In this document: positions 32,501 through 42,117 of the stretch, in pieces
Layout of the letters: each line of letters starts with the position of its first letter
How positions within the stretch are numbered: position 1 is the stretch's first letter
NCBI GenBank assembly: GCA_015852425.1
Contig: JAAAIG010000040.1
Coordinates: 1 to 64,000, forward strand
DNA: 64,000 nucleotides
Direction of reading: 5' to 3'
Origin: Gryganskiella cystojenkinii
Taxonomy: Eukaryota > Mortierellomycota > Mortierellomycetes > Mortierellales > Mortierellaceae
Position numbers and translations under genes: made by a program
The notes under the pieces: model-generated
Databases searched by the model: none
What the model saw: the letters and a program-made list of their open reading frames with translations, nothing else
Told to the model about the DNA's origin: nothing

Positions 32501-33153
32501 GCGGGTACACTGCTGCTGGCCTAGAGAGCGACGCAACCGATGCCGACTATCCCAGTCTCATGGCTCGCAACATTTCCGACGAATCGGTATATACTCCCTT
32601 TTCACTGCCTGCCCAGCAATCGACCTATGCAAGCTTTGGGAGCACAGCTCTACATTCGCAGTCAGATTTTGGAGCTTTTGGAAGTACTGAGCCAGCCTCT
32701 TCTCAATCAACATTTGGAGGCTTTGGAAGCGCCGCTCCATCTACTCAGACAATGAAGAAAAGGGTTGGGAGCAACAACAGTGGACGGTCTCCTATAGCTC
32801 TCACATCCACTGCCACTCCACCCGCCAAGCAGCTCCCACCACTCGAGACGCTCATTGACCTGCAGACCTTCTCCGGATTCTGGGAGGCAACCTCCATGCT
32901 GGCGATAGCTGTGGGCATCTCGCTCACATTGCTCAAGTCCGAGGGTGCTGCATTGGGATACAACACGGATGAAGAGCTGCGCATTTTCGCTTCAGTGTTG
33001 GCGATTTCATACTTTGAGAACACACTGACCAAGGACCGCGACACTTGGGAGCTTGTTGTCGACAAGGCGAAAAGGTGGCTGCTCACTGCCTTGCAGGGTA
33101 ATCAGGACAAGGTGGACGAGTTGTTCGCCAAGGCGGCTGGTTTGCTTCCTTAA
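29518..33153 (+). CDS. VIT and von Willebrand A domain protein (VWA5A/ITIH-like)
   Basis: One uninterrupted exon, 1211 aa. A VIT domain occupies about 1-145 (TQTFVNSSNTLLRELKYCFPL, then GEVKEREKAKRDFNAA). A vWA domain spans about 280-455 with an intact MIDAS: DRSGSM (Asp286), a conserved Thr region and LLTDGE near 381. A middle part of about 640 residues is low complexity: Lys/Glu-rich (about 695-755), Gln-rich (about 853-880), Ser-rich, and phenylalanine-glycine blocks near 1038-1075. A C-terminal domain (about 1100-1205, LQTFSGFWEAT to WELVVDKAKRWL) matches the end of VWA5A-type proteins. No signal peptide is seen, so it is probably intracellular. Its role is unknown; a metal-dependent protein-binding role is expected for vWA. 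Lack of introns sets it apart from most neighbours. Confidence 0.88.
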   Translation: MAAILCGVYTVEVNRLYLPLVNVKVHTTILSSSVSTRLTQTFVNSSNTLLRELKYCFPLYEGVSVVAFKARIGDRTIVGEVKEREKAKRDFNAAVAQGQRAALFEQSLAASDVFITSIGNVPAGAKVDVDITYVGELKHDAEVDGTRLTIPARVLPRYGNHNVSLLPLASSIPSGTMDIVVDVTLPRQNSIQKIQSPSHPIAVTLGTTSIAPNAEPALSKASATLALDSVGLDQDFILQVVAKDTGLPTAVLETHPTIPNHRALMATLVPRFVLPLENYPEIVFVIDRSGSMEVKPMELAKSALKVFLKSLPVGVKFNICSFGSYHSFLWKRSMSYTEETLEEAVRHVSVMSSNYRGTEMLQPLKATIEMRFKDMPLEIMLLTDGEIWKQNEIFDYLNKQVAEATSSLRVFTLGVGSNVSHALIEGIAKAGKGFSQAVSDGEKMEGKIVRMLKGAMSPNITDYTLKVKYASTDAMHGERTSSADEEFELVERVVDYLKIGNGSGAINKPETPKKSISLFDTSVDLDGDISMQSDATDSTGQGRYAHLPPLPTPRLLQVPSEIPPLYVFNRTTVYLLMGPECSHQTPKSVVLRGTSKYGPLELEIPIQVLEEKGELVHQLAAKKAIAELEQGRGWLNYARDQITDERLDSKYESRFDEMVEREAVRLGVQFQVGCKWCSFVAVDKRDGDAGKKKKRESQQQKAKAKDNATEDVTADKKEKNKEEATQPKGDSDGELESESEGDDYWDECDSDLPIYVSELTTTATASVAHALKSRAPPTAFASGIQARSHGRFKDSNNRSLELEMNRAKIAQLRRARSERRGTLLAILSLTDDFVHSSSFTTFTTNIGRASPQAMQQQHYQQQQQQQYPQQLQQQRQMSGMSLLRSAPPRSLGADSYMSSSSSMRSNSSSSSSAGSSKRAKAAPSAGNPTFLQRLMRRDEPSVSSSPTAAFTPSPFEHSSIRVGSASAPAIVPGPRQAYSSQSIQLGAEYPLPAPGGYTAAGLESDATDADYPSLMARNISDESVYTPFSLPAQQSTYASFGSTALHSQSDFGAFGSTEPASSQSTFGGFGSAAPSTQTMKKRVGSNNSGRSPIALTSTATPPAKQLPPLETLIDLQTFSGFWEATSMLAIAVGISLTLLKSEGAALGYNTDEELRIFASVLAISYFENTLTKDRDTWELVVDKAKRWLLTALQGNQDKVDELFAKAAGLLP

Positions 33154-34118
33154 AGCTTTTTAGTTTGTCGTTGACTCCTCAGTTCTCCTTCTGATTCTTT
33201 TATTATGCGGCTGAACGATAAGGTGGCCGTTGCTCCGACTTCTTATCTTCCTCTCTTTTGGTAGTTGTGAGTGTCACTGCCAAAGAAAGTGTTGGTCGAA
33301 ATATACTATAATAAAAAACTTGAAAAACAAAAATACAAGACTCTAGCACGTAAAATATATATATTTTGTGGGTATTATCCCATAGAGTACTAAACTTGCT
33401 CCCCATTTCTCTTTCTCAGGCCTGCTCTTTATTCACCAGTCCGAAGTATTAATATGTCCATACTTGTTCTAATATCGCTTCAGAATAATTTTGGAGATTG
33501 TTAATCCACGACATCTAATCGATAACGCCTTGCGTTGGGGATTGGCGAGTATATTTCATGTCGCTTCTACTGCACGGCTTTCTGTAGCAAGTTGTCCTCT
33601 TTTACACCGCGAGTGCCATTACCTCTGCAGTCAGGTCTTGATTATCTGAAAGAGTCGGGGATACCCAGTTTTATTCTCCAAGAATCGGGAGACAAAAAGA
33701 AAAAAAAATCTGGATTTCTAGCGTTCACTGTTCACCGCATCAACAGTGTCCGAAACTAACAAGCTGTTTTTGTCCCACCTCACCTCTTGGGTATTTGTGA
33801 GCGTGCTCTACTCTCTGGCCTTTCTCCAACTATCCTAGGCTGTGCACCTTAGAAAAAAAAAAGGAATCACCAGGCAGCGGCCTTCTTTGTCGTCTTTTAC
33901 TTTTCTTCCACCACTAGCCATTTTGCCATTTTGCACCCTCCCTTTTCTTTTCTTTTTTTTTTCGTGCAGCATCCTCGCTATCACTCCTTCAGTCACTTAC
34001 CTTTCATACCATAGTTTCTTGCTCTCGTTCAAAGTCGACCTTCTCGTCTCTTGAAACCTAACATACAGAAAGAAAGAACAAAAAAAGAGAGGAATAGAAA
34101 ATACTGACAGCCGGACTA
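33154..34118. other. Intergenic with remnant promoter of third membrane-protein copy
   Basis: No gene is seen. The part at about 34015-34065 (CTCGTTCAAAGTCGACCTTC and onward) resembles the promoters at 25018 and 27745, showing that the duplicated material extends upstream of the decayed copy at 34119. Confidence 0.5.
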
Positions 34119-34512
34119 ATGGTCGTGGTCACACTGACCTTTTTGATCGTGACATTCTTCGGGCTGTGCGCGTTATGTGTGTTCATAATACAACAGTCAT
34201 ACACCACCGCACCAAAAAGGATCTTTTTGTAAATAAATCAACCATAATCTTTCAAAACGCAAAAAAAAAGCGAGTTTCTATAATAGATCACGTCAGATGC
34301 AAGCGTCTCAACGCCGACTGCTGTTGTTCTGGTCGTCAATCGCCCCCGAGACGAGTATTGGTCGTCCCAAAGCTACAAAAACGGAAGCAACAACAGCAAT
34401 AGCTGCTCCTGATCAGTTCTGTGCTCTGACCACACTCAGCACAATGATCAAGGTGCCTGACCTAGCTGTTGTTGCCTCTCCACGGTCTGTCAAGGATGCT
34501 GAGGGGATCTGA
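34119..34512 (+). pseudogene. Decayed third copy of the small membrane-type protein
   Basis: From ATG 34119 there is a 37-codon frame with a hydrophobic stretch like the paralogues (VTLTFLIVTFFGLCALC) and a stop at 34230-34232. Downstream, pieces of the family persist in different frames. The proline block QSPPRRVLVVPK appears at about 34334-34373, and the conserved ending as VPDLAVVASPRSVKDAEGI to the stop at 34512. Several frameshifts must separate them. It has no PPxY gene partner upstream. The match was made by eye at protein and DNA level. Confidence 0.6.
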
Positions 34513-34762
34513 CATGACTGGGGACGGCATCGACTCCATCCTTTTCGACTCTGACCAGACGAGAAACAATAGTCGTGCCATTGGGAGGTACCACGGTTTT
34601 GACAACACCCGCACAATTGACGTTTATACAGTCGTCATTTTGTGAAATTTTTTATTACAAGGGGTATAATACCCTCACTATTAAACTATTAGTTCTCATT
34701 CTCCAGTTGTCACTCCCTGTAAATACTCGATCGTGCCATTTTGTGTTCAAGGTAGTAGTTCA

Positions 34763-36485
34763 CTAGAACCTTGCTTCGGAATACCTTGGCAGTTCAAGAT
34801 CGACATCGTTCTGTCGGTTCGCAACACTGTCCAATTGCTCCCCTGAAGTTGGAGGAGCACTCTGTGCACTGTTAAGGTCCCCATGACGATCCTCTGCAAA
34901 GTATTCTGGCGCAAGCTCTTCACTTTGAATTGCAGATGCGGTCGTTAATGCTTGGTCTTGATAGTCAGGAAGTGTGGAGATTTCCCTGTTTTGTTCTCTA
35001 TCAAGTAAGCCTTCGCTCTGTGGCTCCTCTTGCCGGTTCTCGTTGACAAATGGGCGCGGGTTCACAAGGCGGATGGGAACTGAGAGGATTAAGATGAATT
35101 AAAGTCATAAAGAGGGACGTGAATATGTCAGCGTATATAGCCTTTGTCATTTCGCTTCGTTTTCTCTCGACTTACGTATGAGTTCCACTTTGGACGCCTG
35201 TCGATCCTTTTGATCACTCAGACGAAGTTTCAAATCAAAAGAGATTTGATGCTCCACATCAAAATACTTGGACTTTATGGTCGGATGAAAGGCCGTCGGA
35301 CAGTACGAGACACGCGATTCCAATGTCTGGTTCGGGATCTTGATCATGAACTCTTTACAAGTGCCTTCAACACCTGACGCTTCTGCCGCCGTCATTGTTG
35401 AGGTCACTGGAATTGTGAACATTTTTTGAGGTTGAACATTAGGCATCTCCTTATCGTACACGTTACGGGAATGTCGAATCTGTTGCACCGTGATTCTTCC
35501 TTCGACAAGAACGACGCTGGTCTTTTCTGACGATTGAGGTCGAACATGGAATTGAACCTTGATCGGGACACTCTCCCCGAAAGCTACGGATTCGGACGGA
35601 ATGGAGAGTGTGATCGGAAGTCGAGCCTTGGACCATACTCCCGTGACGGAATGCCGAGGTCCTGCAGCTGACCCTACAGTCAATGCTCTCAGTGCCGAGG
35701 TCGCGGATCTGTCGGAGGGCGAGCTCGGCGGCGACGGAAAGCATCTAGTGGGGTTCTCGGAATTCGTCTGAAGCGCCGGAGCCGAAGTGGACGACGACGA
35801 CGACAACAATGATGTGGCGCCTACAGATCGTTGACTTTCAAACTGGGATATATTGCAGTTCCAGACAATAAACTCTTTGACATCTCGGGCAAGGGTTTTC
35901 ATTCTGGTATTTTTGCCCCTATACGACGTACTCCTGGCTAATCGAGCCTCGATGTCATACTTTACATGGCCCTCAGCGCAAGTCATGGTGGAAGGCCAGG
36001 TTGGGTCGATCACAGTACCGACTGTGCGTCGATAGAGTCCCTTGGCGATGATGCCTTCACTTTGAAACGTCAGAGGGACCAGCCATCTTTTCTTCTGAAT
36101 CCTTTCCGATGTTGGGGTTGCAGGTAAACCTTCAGACGAACCTATGTCAAGAAAGGATAGAAAATGGAAAGGAGTTAGTTGGGCGAAAGAGAAGAGCTTA
36201 TATATATATATTTGTTTTTCTGGGATTATTACCAAGGTGTGTGGAGGCGACAACGCCTGAAAAAACGATTTCCAGTTCTTCTCCTCGGATATCTCGATCC
36301 GCCTCAAATTCAAATATAGCTTCGACGTACCCGGGGGTCTCGGGAGTCCCCAGGATGACTGGAGGGAGAGTGTGGGCTGAAGAGTCTGCGAGCGATCCTT
36401 GAAAAGGATGCTGATGTCCCGTTCCTCGGACCTCGAGTTTGAACGTCTTTATTCCTTGATCTTGTAGAGTTGGAGAATCAAACAT
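34763..36485 (-). CDS. Arrestin-like protein with LPxY motifs (tandem copy A)
   Basis: Three exons on the minus strand are proposed: 36485-36233, 36141-35176 and 35079-34763, giving 511 aa. Both introns are in phase 1 (GTAATA/ATAG and GTAAGT/TCAG). The N-terminal half has the beta-sheet pattern of an alpha-arrestin (KTFKLEVRGTG, GYVEAIFEFEADR, KKRWLVPLTF). The arrestin-C-like part contains LPITLSIPSESVAFGESVP. A Ser/Pro-rich loop (about 200-245) interrupts it. The tail has LPDY, APEY and LPRYSEARF. Alpha-arrestins (yeast ART proteins) bring the ligase Rsp5 to plasma-membrane transporters through PY motifs. Here canonical PPxY is absent and LPxY stands in its place. The start was chosen by matching the paralogue at 39110. 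Confidence 0.78.
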
Positions 36486-37296
36486 CGCCGGAAAGGACGC
36501 TATTCGATAGAGAGTTTTGATCGGCTGGGATGTTGGGTAGAGGCGTTTGTAGGAGAGAGAAAAGTGAAAGGTCAAAAAATTGAAGAAAGTGGTCAAGCAA
36601 CAAAAGAAGAAAAAAAAAGAGTCGTTTTTGAGTGGTTGAAATACTGAGAGCTACCGAGTTTAGAGCCCTTCTTTTTCTCACGTCCTTGTTCGTGCAAAGA
36701 GTAACAAAAGAACAAAAGTGGATGAGCAGAAAGAAAAGCGAGATCACGAGGCTGTCTACAGCGGAGAGGACAAATAAGATTGGTTTCCCAAGATCGAAAC
36801 TGTACTTTGATTCTGGCAGCAGGCCAACGTTGAAATAAATAAAGAAACGCTCTTTCTTTGTACACCCACAGTAGGTTCGAATCCAGCCCTTCAAGTAGCG
36901 ACAGCCCTGCTCATCTTTCCTGAAAAGGGAACATGGGCAAGGCTGTTGTTTCTTGAAAAGGGAGGCTGGCAGGCTGTCGCTTCTTGAAGGGCTAGATTCG
37001 ACCCTACATCCACAGGTGTTGATCAGAGCGAGTACGCCAACAGTCCGTGCTTTCCCATTTAGTGGTACAATTGTTGTTAGGGTTGTCATGCACTCACGTC
37101 GACTCTGACGAACCAGTAACACGAATTCGTTGTTCATTGTTAATCGCTACAAAACCCTTCATCTTTCACTTACCCTATCCAAATCCCACTCTTTCGCTTA
37201 TTCAAGTTCAGAACGGCTGTCTTTTCTAATCCGATCAAATGATAGTTTATTATTATGTATTATATGGTAGGGTATACAGTATGTTGTTGTGAAAAT
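36486..37296. other. Intergenic between the two arrestin-like genes, with foldback repeat
   Basis: About 0.8 kb holding the promoter of copy A, the 3' end of copy B and an inverted repeat (36864-37012). No gene is supported. Confidence 0.5.
36864..37012. repeat. Imperfect foldback element (about 40-bp inverted arms)
   Basis: The left arm at about 36864-36909 contains TTCGAATCCAGCCCTTCAAG. Its near-perfect reverse complement is the right arm at about 36967-37012. The inner part is also partly complementary (GAAAAGGGA-type words on both sides). The arm carries GGTTCGAATCC, identical to a Pol III B box, but no complete tRNA can be folded. It could be a small MITE or a tRNA-derived element; no target-site duplication was established. 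Confidence 0.6.
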
Positions 37297-39110
37297 TCAC
37301 GAACGGCGTTGTGATTGTGCTTCAGAGTAACTTGGGAGGTCGTGATCGACCTCGCCTTGTCGAACCGCAACACCGTCCAAGTAACTCCTTGAAGACGGAT
37401 GGGCAGCCTGTGCCCTATCCAGGTCGACGTGAGGATCCTCTGCATGGTATTCTGGCGCAAGTTCTCCTCGCTGCACTGCAGATGCAGTCGCCACAGTCGC
37501 CAGGTCGTGATAGTCTGGAAGAGTCGAGGACACAGCAAGTCCTGGGTAGAGGGAATCGATATCGTCCTCTTGAAAGGCAGTATCATCTTCTACTGGACGC
37601 GGGTTTACGAGGTTGATGGGAACTAAAGACAAACAAAATGTGATATATGATAAAGAAAGGCGAGTGAGTTGGTCATTCCCTTCATTTTTATCTGAGCTTT
37701 TTTTCATCACAAAAGAGAAAAAAAAAAAAGACTTACGAGTAATCGTTACTTCGGCAGCCTGTCTATCCTTTTGATCGCTCAGACGAAGCTTCAGCGCGAC
37801 CGAAATGAAATGCTCCATATCAAAATATTTAGATTTCATACTTGGGTAAAGTGCCGTCGTAGAGAACCAGACGCGTGATTCCAACGTCTGGATCGGGATC
37901 TCTACCGGGAATACCTGACTGGTATTTTCAACCGTTGTTATCAAATCGCTTGAGCCAGGGGCAATCTGAGTCGATGCTGACCATTGGTTTGAGGTAATGG
38001 GAATTGAGATGAGCTTTTGGTTCGGTCGTTTAGGGAGATCCTTGTCATGAACGTTGCGAGCATGACGAACTTGTTGAAGTGAGATTCGGCCTTCGACAAT
38101 CACCACGCCTCCTGAGTTGCTCTTTCCGGAAGAATGAGGTCGATGATGGATTTGAACTGTGAGCGGCACAGATTCTCCAAAGGCTAGGGATTTAGATGGG
38201 ACCGATACGGTGATTGGTAAACTGAACTTGGCCCATGTTCCTATGGTGGAATGCTGTGGTCCTGTAGGGACTGCTGCCAATGCTCTGGGTATCGTTGTAC
38301 CCATAGAAGGCGAGGTTGGTGGCGAGGGAAAGATGGCGGACGGATCCTTCCATGAAAGTATCTTTGGCGCCGAAGCTGATGATGACGATGACGACGACGA
38401 CGACGAGGACATTGCAGAAGAGAAACCGGAGACTCTCTGACTCTCATACTGAGGGATATTGCAATTCCAAACCACAAACTCTTTGCGCTCTCGGAGGACC
38501 ACACTTGACATCATCCTGCTGTTATTAGCCCCGTTCTTGGATAGTCGGGCCTCGAATTCGTATTTCACATAACCTTCAAGGCACGACATGGTCGAGGGCC
38601 AAGTCGGGTCAATCACAGTATAAACCGTCCTTCTGTACTTCCCCTTCGCGACGCGACCCTCAGCCAGGAAGGTCAGGGGGATATCCCATTTCTTCCTTTG
38701 AATCTTTTCCGGTGTGGGGACCATAGTGAGACCTCCAGTCGAACCTAACATTACGATCCCCCACCATGAACATAAAACGTGCAAACAAAACGGAAAACAC
38801 TTGTTAGGGACAAGGATTTATTTCGGCACATTTGAAATTTGCCCAGTTTTCATCGTTCCTTACCAGGGTTGAGGGAAGCAACTGTGCCTGAGAAAAAGAT
38901 CTCAAGTTCGTTACCAAGCATTTCGCGATCTGTCTCGAACTCGACTGTAGCCTCGACGTAACCAGGACTCTCGGGAGTACCCATGACGATTGTGGGGAGA
39001 GAGTGAGGTGAGTTCTCGACTGTTTCTGGAAACGGTCGTTGACCTGTTCCACGGATCTCGAGCTTGAGTGTTTTCACTGGTACGTCTTGCTGGGAAGAAA
39101 AATTGAACAT
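37297..39110 (-). CDS. Arrestin-like protein with LPxY motifs (tandem copy B)
   Basis: Three exons on the minus strand are proposed: 39110-38864, 38744-37737 and 37622-37297, giving 526 aa. Intron positions and phases (1 and 1) equal those of copy A, so the two genes are a tandem duplicate. Shared blocks include VKTLKLEIRGTGQ, TPESPGYVEATVEFETDRE, DPTWPSTMSCLEGYVKYEFEA and FGESVPLTVQIH. A Ser run (about 215-230) lies in the same loop as in copy A. The tail has LPDY, APEY and DLPSYSEA. The predicted role is cargo-selecting adaptor for a NEDD4/Rsp5-type ligase at membranes; this is inferred from the fold-like pattern and PY-like motifs. Confidence 0.78.
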
Positions 39111-40120
39111 GGTTGGTTATGGCAGACGGAGGGAGAGGTTATAGATTGTTGTTAATGTTGGTTAAGAAGAAGAACGAAAAAAGAGGGGAGATTAGCAGGT
39201 ATATACGGGAAAAAAAGAGAAAGAGAAAGAGAGGGAAGAGCTGGAAAAGAGTGGGCGGCGAACAGCAAAAAAGAAAGAAAGTGGTTTCCATGAACAATGA
39301 ACACAAAACGTAGTGTCAAAAAGTAAACTTTTAGTAATCAAACAGAGGGATTTTTTTTTCTTGTGCTTCCTTCAAAGTGCTCTTGTGGCACTTCGACTTT
39401 TAGATTTCTTCCTTCTGACTCCCCTGTCCTTACGCCGTTGATGTGGCAATGTACATTGTTTTCGCCCGCCCCTTTTATAGATGGAAGCTTGCGCTCCTGG
39501 AGGAAATTTCCATCTTGTTGGGCCAGAAGACCTTCTCTGTTTCTATCAAAGAACATGACGACCTTTCCATGTTCGTTTTTGTCTGCTTTTGGGAAGTCAA
39601 TGCCGAAGTCAATTACTCGACATATCCCATAATTGTGACTCGCCAAAAACATTATGCTTTTCGTTCACGGCGCGTTGGGAATGAAGAGGGTTATGACGAG
39701 TACGGAACAACCCCTGGTTCTCGAATGGCGCGGTTCTGTTGTCGCCAAAAACGGAAAACAAAGTCAAATAAAGAATATCCAAAAGTGCGGCCGACTTGCA
39801 ACAAAACTCTTCTCCACAGTAAACAATGGCAAATCGCATGAACAGCACTCTGAGGCTTTCTCGAGGTGTAAAAACTCTGCACAAAACAAAAAAGGCAACT
39901 GAAGATAAAAAGAGCGCCCCCATGGCACCAACGCGAACGCACCTGTTGCTTCCAACCCCGAGAAATCACGTGGAAACTCCGCGAGGAAAGTCAAACAACA
40001 CGCTTGCTTTCCAACCGAATCCTTGTTTTTTTTGTTTTACCTCTCGTCTTTTCAATTTTCCAATTTCACACTCTTTCACACTTTCTTCTCTCTCCTCAAC
40101 AACAACTACAACCTACAATA
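39111..40120. other. Divergent promoter region with unsupported open frames
   Basis: About 1 kb between arrestin-like copy B (-) and the dehydrogenase (+). Several overlapping open frames of 80-130 codons exist on both strands (for example 39338-39652 minus), but none shows a domain or splice support. CACGTG is present at 39967-39972, about 150 bp before the dehydrogenase start. Confidence 0.5.
39967..39972 (+). promoter_or_regulatory. E-box CACGTG upstream of the hydroxyacid dehydrogenase
   Basis: The context TCACGTGGA recurs at 51402-51410. The distance to the start codon is about 150 bp. Function is inferred. Confidence 0.3.
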
Positions 40121-41961
40121 ATGAACTGGATCAAGACAAAGATGGGAGCTCACGGCTGGGACATCACTGATGACGACGTCAAGAAGCCCTCTGTTCTTTT
40201 CCTCGGACCTATGGAGTACGCCCACCAGGAGATGGAGGATTTTCAGGAGTACTTTGTGGTCAAGGTACGTTTCCAACAGACTGTTCCATTATTACACACA
40301 CTCTATCTGCAGGTACTAATTCTTGTTTTGAAATAGTATCACGAGGGAACCCGAGACGACTTGATGCGTAGACTGAAGAAGGGCAAATATAACGGATTCG
40401 CGGCCATTGTCTGGAACCCCAAGGATCACTCTCTGGTAAAACCTCTCGACAAACTGAACAAAGAGAATGGCAACGTCAAAGAAACAAGAATTGAAAAGAA
40501 AAACACAATGAGAGAAACTCATTCCTTTTGTTTTTCACTTCACAAACGCGACACTGAATAGCACGGAAGACTGGACAAGGAGTTGGTTTCATGTATGCCT
40601 GCGAGTCTCTCGCTCATCTCCGTTCCTGCTGCGGGTTACGACAAGATTGATGTCGATGCATGCACTGCTCGAGGTAAATGTTCGAAATGAATGAATGAAA
40701 ATAACGTGGAAGGTCCTGAAACTTGCTGTGTTTCTGTGTGTCGCACAGATGAGCAATGCATTCATTCATCTCGTACCATGAACCAACATATATTCCATTA
40801 ACGATTTAGGCATCTTGGTGACAAACACTCCTGGTGTTGTTTCTGCTGCCACGGCCGATACTGCCATATACCTAATGATGGGCTGTCTTCGTCACTACTC
40901 TCAGGCACAAGCTCTTCTTCGTGAAGGTATTTGAGAATCGACTTCTGTCAGTCCTAATTTACGATTTTTCATATGTCTCAATAATCCCGACTCACTCGAT
41001 ACCGTTTCTTTACCAAAAGGTGCTTGGAAGACTGGATTACCAAGAGGGCATGAGGTCGCGAACAAGACGATTGGTATTCTTGGTTTGGGCGGCATTGGCA
41101 AGGTACATTTTTGAACATACGAACTGATCACTCGCTCCTCCCATAACTGAGTTTCTTTCACCGGGCGGCACCTCTCACGAGCTTTAAACTCTTTTTTGTC
41201 AGGAAGGACGATCGGGCTCACTGTAATGCTTCTCACCATCTTTTTTAATTTCGGATGTCATTCATCCTTTTTTTTTTCGGTTATGTCTCATAGGCCATCG
41301 CAAAGCGTGCAACTGCTTTTGGCATGGTCGTCAATTACTACAACCGTAACCGTGTCGACATCCGCGTCGAGGCCGAGTACAATGCTCATTTCGTTGCCTA
41401 CGAGACCCTGTTGCGTGAATCCGATGTGATCGTGATCTGTGTTCCTTTGACTGATGCCACGAGGCATATGATCGGCGCCGTTCAGTTCGAAAAGATGAAA
41501 AAGGGAGTCGTGGTCGTCAACATTGCTCGAGGTGCCATCATTGATGAGGACGCCTTGGTTAAGGCTCTGGAGAGTGGAAGAGTGTCATCTGCAGGATTGG
41601 ATGTCTACGAGAACGAGCCAAAGATCCACGAAGGTTTGCTCAAGCACCCTCGTTGCACTCTCTTACCCCATATGGGCACCAACACCGAGGAGACCACTTT
41701 GGACATGGAGGTAAAATATGAGACTAATACTCGCTGGCTGAGGCGCTTTTCAGGCTTATGTCTGTATACCAAAGTCTCTAACTTTTCCTATCTTGCGATT
41801 CCCTTCAACAATAGAACTTGGCTATCCGCAATACAAAGAACTACCTCATGCACGGAGAAAAGAAGTGGGCGATCAACAAGCTCGAGAACTCAAAGCCCCT
41901 GGAGGCTATGATGACCGACAGCGTGGACATCTCCAAGCTCAGCCTCACCTTGCAAGGATAG
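40121..41961 (+). CDS. D-2-hydroxyacid dehydrogenase (glyoxylate/hydroxypyruvate reductase-like)
   Basis: Seven exons are proposed: 40121-40264, 40337-40435, 40562-40673, 40810-40926, 41020-41102, 41294-41710 and 41815-41961, giving 372 aa. All introns are GT-AG. The Rossmann motif GLGGIGK is at 179-185. The catalytic triad of the family can be placed as Arg264 (NIARGAIIDE), Glu293 (YENEP) and His311 (LPHMGTNTEET). The latter is HMG rather than the more common HIG/HxxS. The start lacks a targeting signal and the protein does not end in a PTS1, so it is probably cytosolic. It should reduce a 2-oxoacid such as glyoxylate or hydroxypyruvate with NAD(P)H; the exact substrate cannot be read from the sequence. 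Confidence 0.9.
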
Positions 41962-42117
41962 AATGTAGTTTAGAAAGATAAACCCGTCATATTTCATATT
42001 TAAACACTCCTAATGTTGTGTATTGTAGTCGAATTTCAACAAAGGATGAGCAAAGTTGCACGATAAAAAGAGGCCTGGTCGTTTAATGTTGTTGTTGCAA
42101 AATATCCTACAAGCTTT

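Noticed and set aside
36871..36890. GGTTCGAATCC as a tRNA gene
   Set aside because: The T-arm-like word is part of an inverted repeat and no anticodon arm or acceptor strand can be folded upstream on either strand.
39338..39652. Minus-strand open frame of 104 codons between arrestin-like copy B and the dehydrogenase
   Set aside because: The opposite strand carries equally long frames and nothing resembles a known family; kept only as part of the intergenic note.
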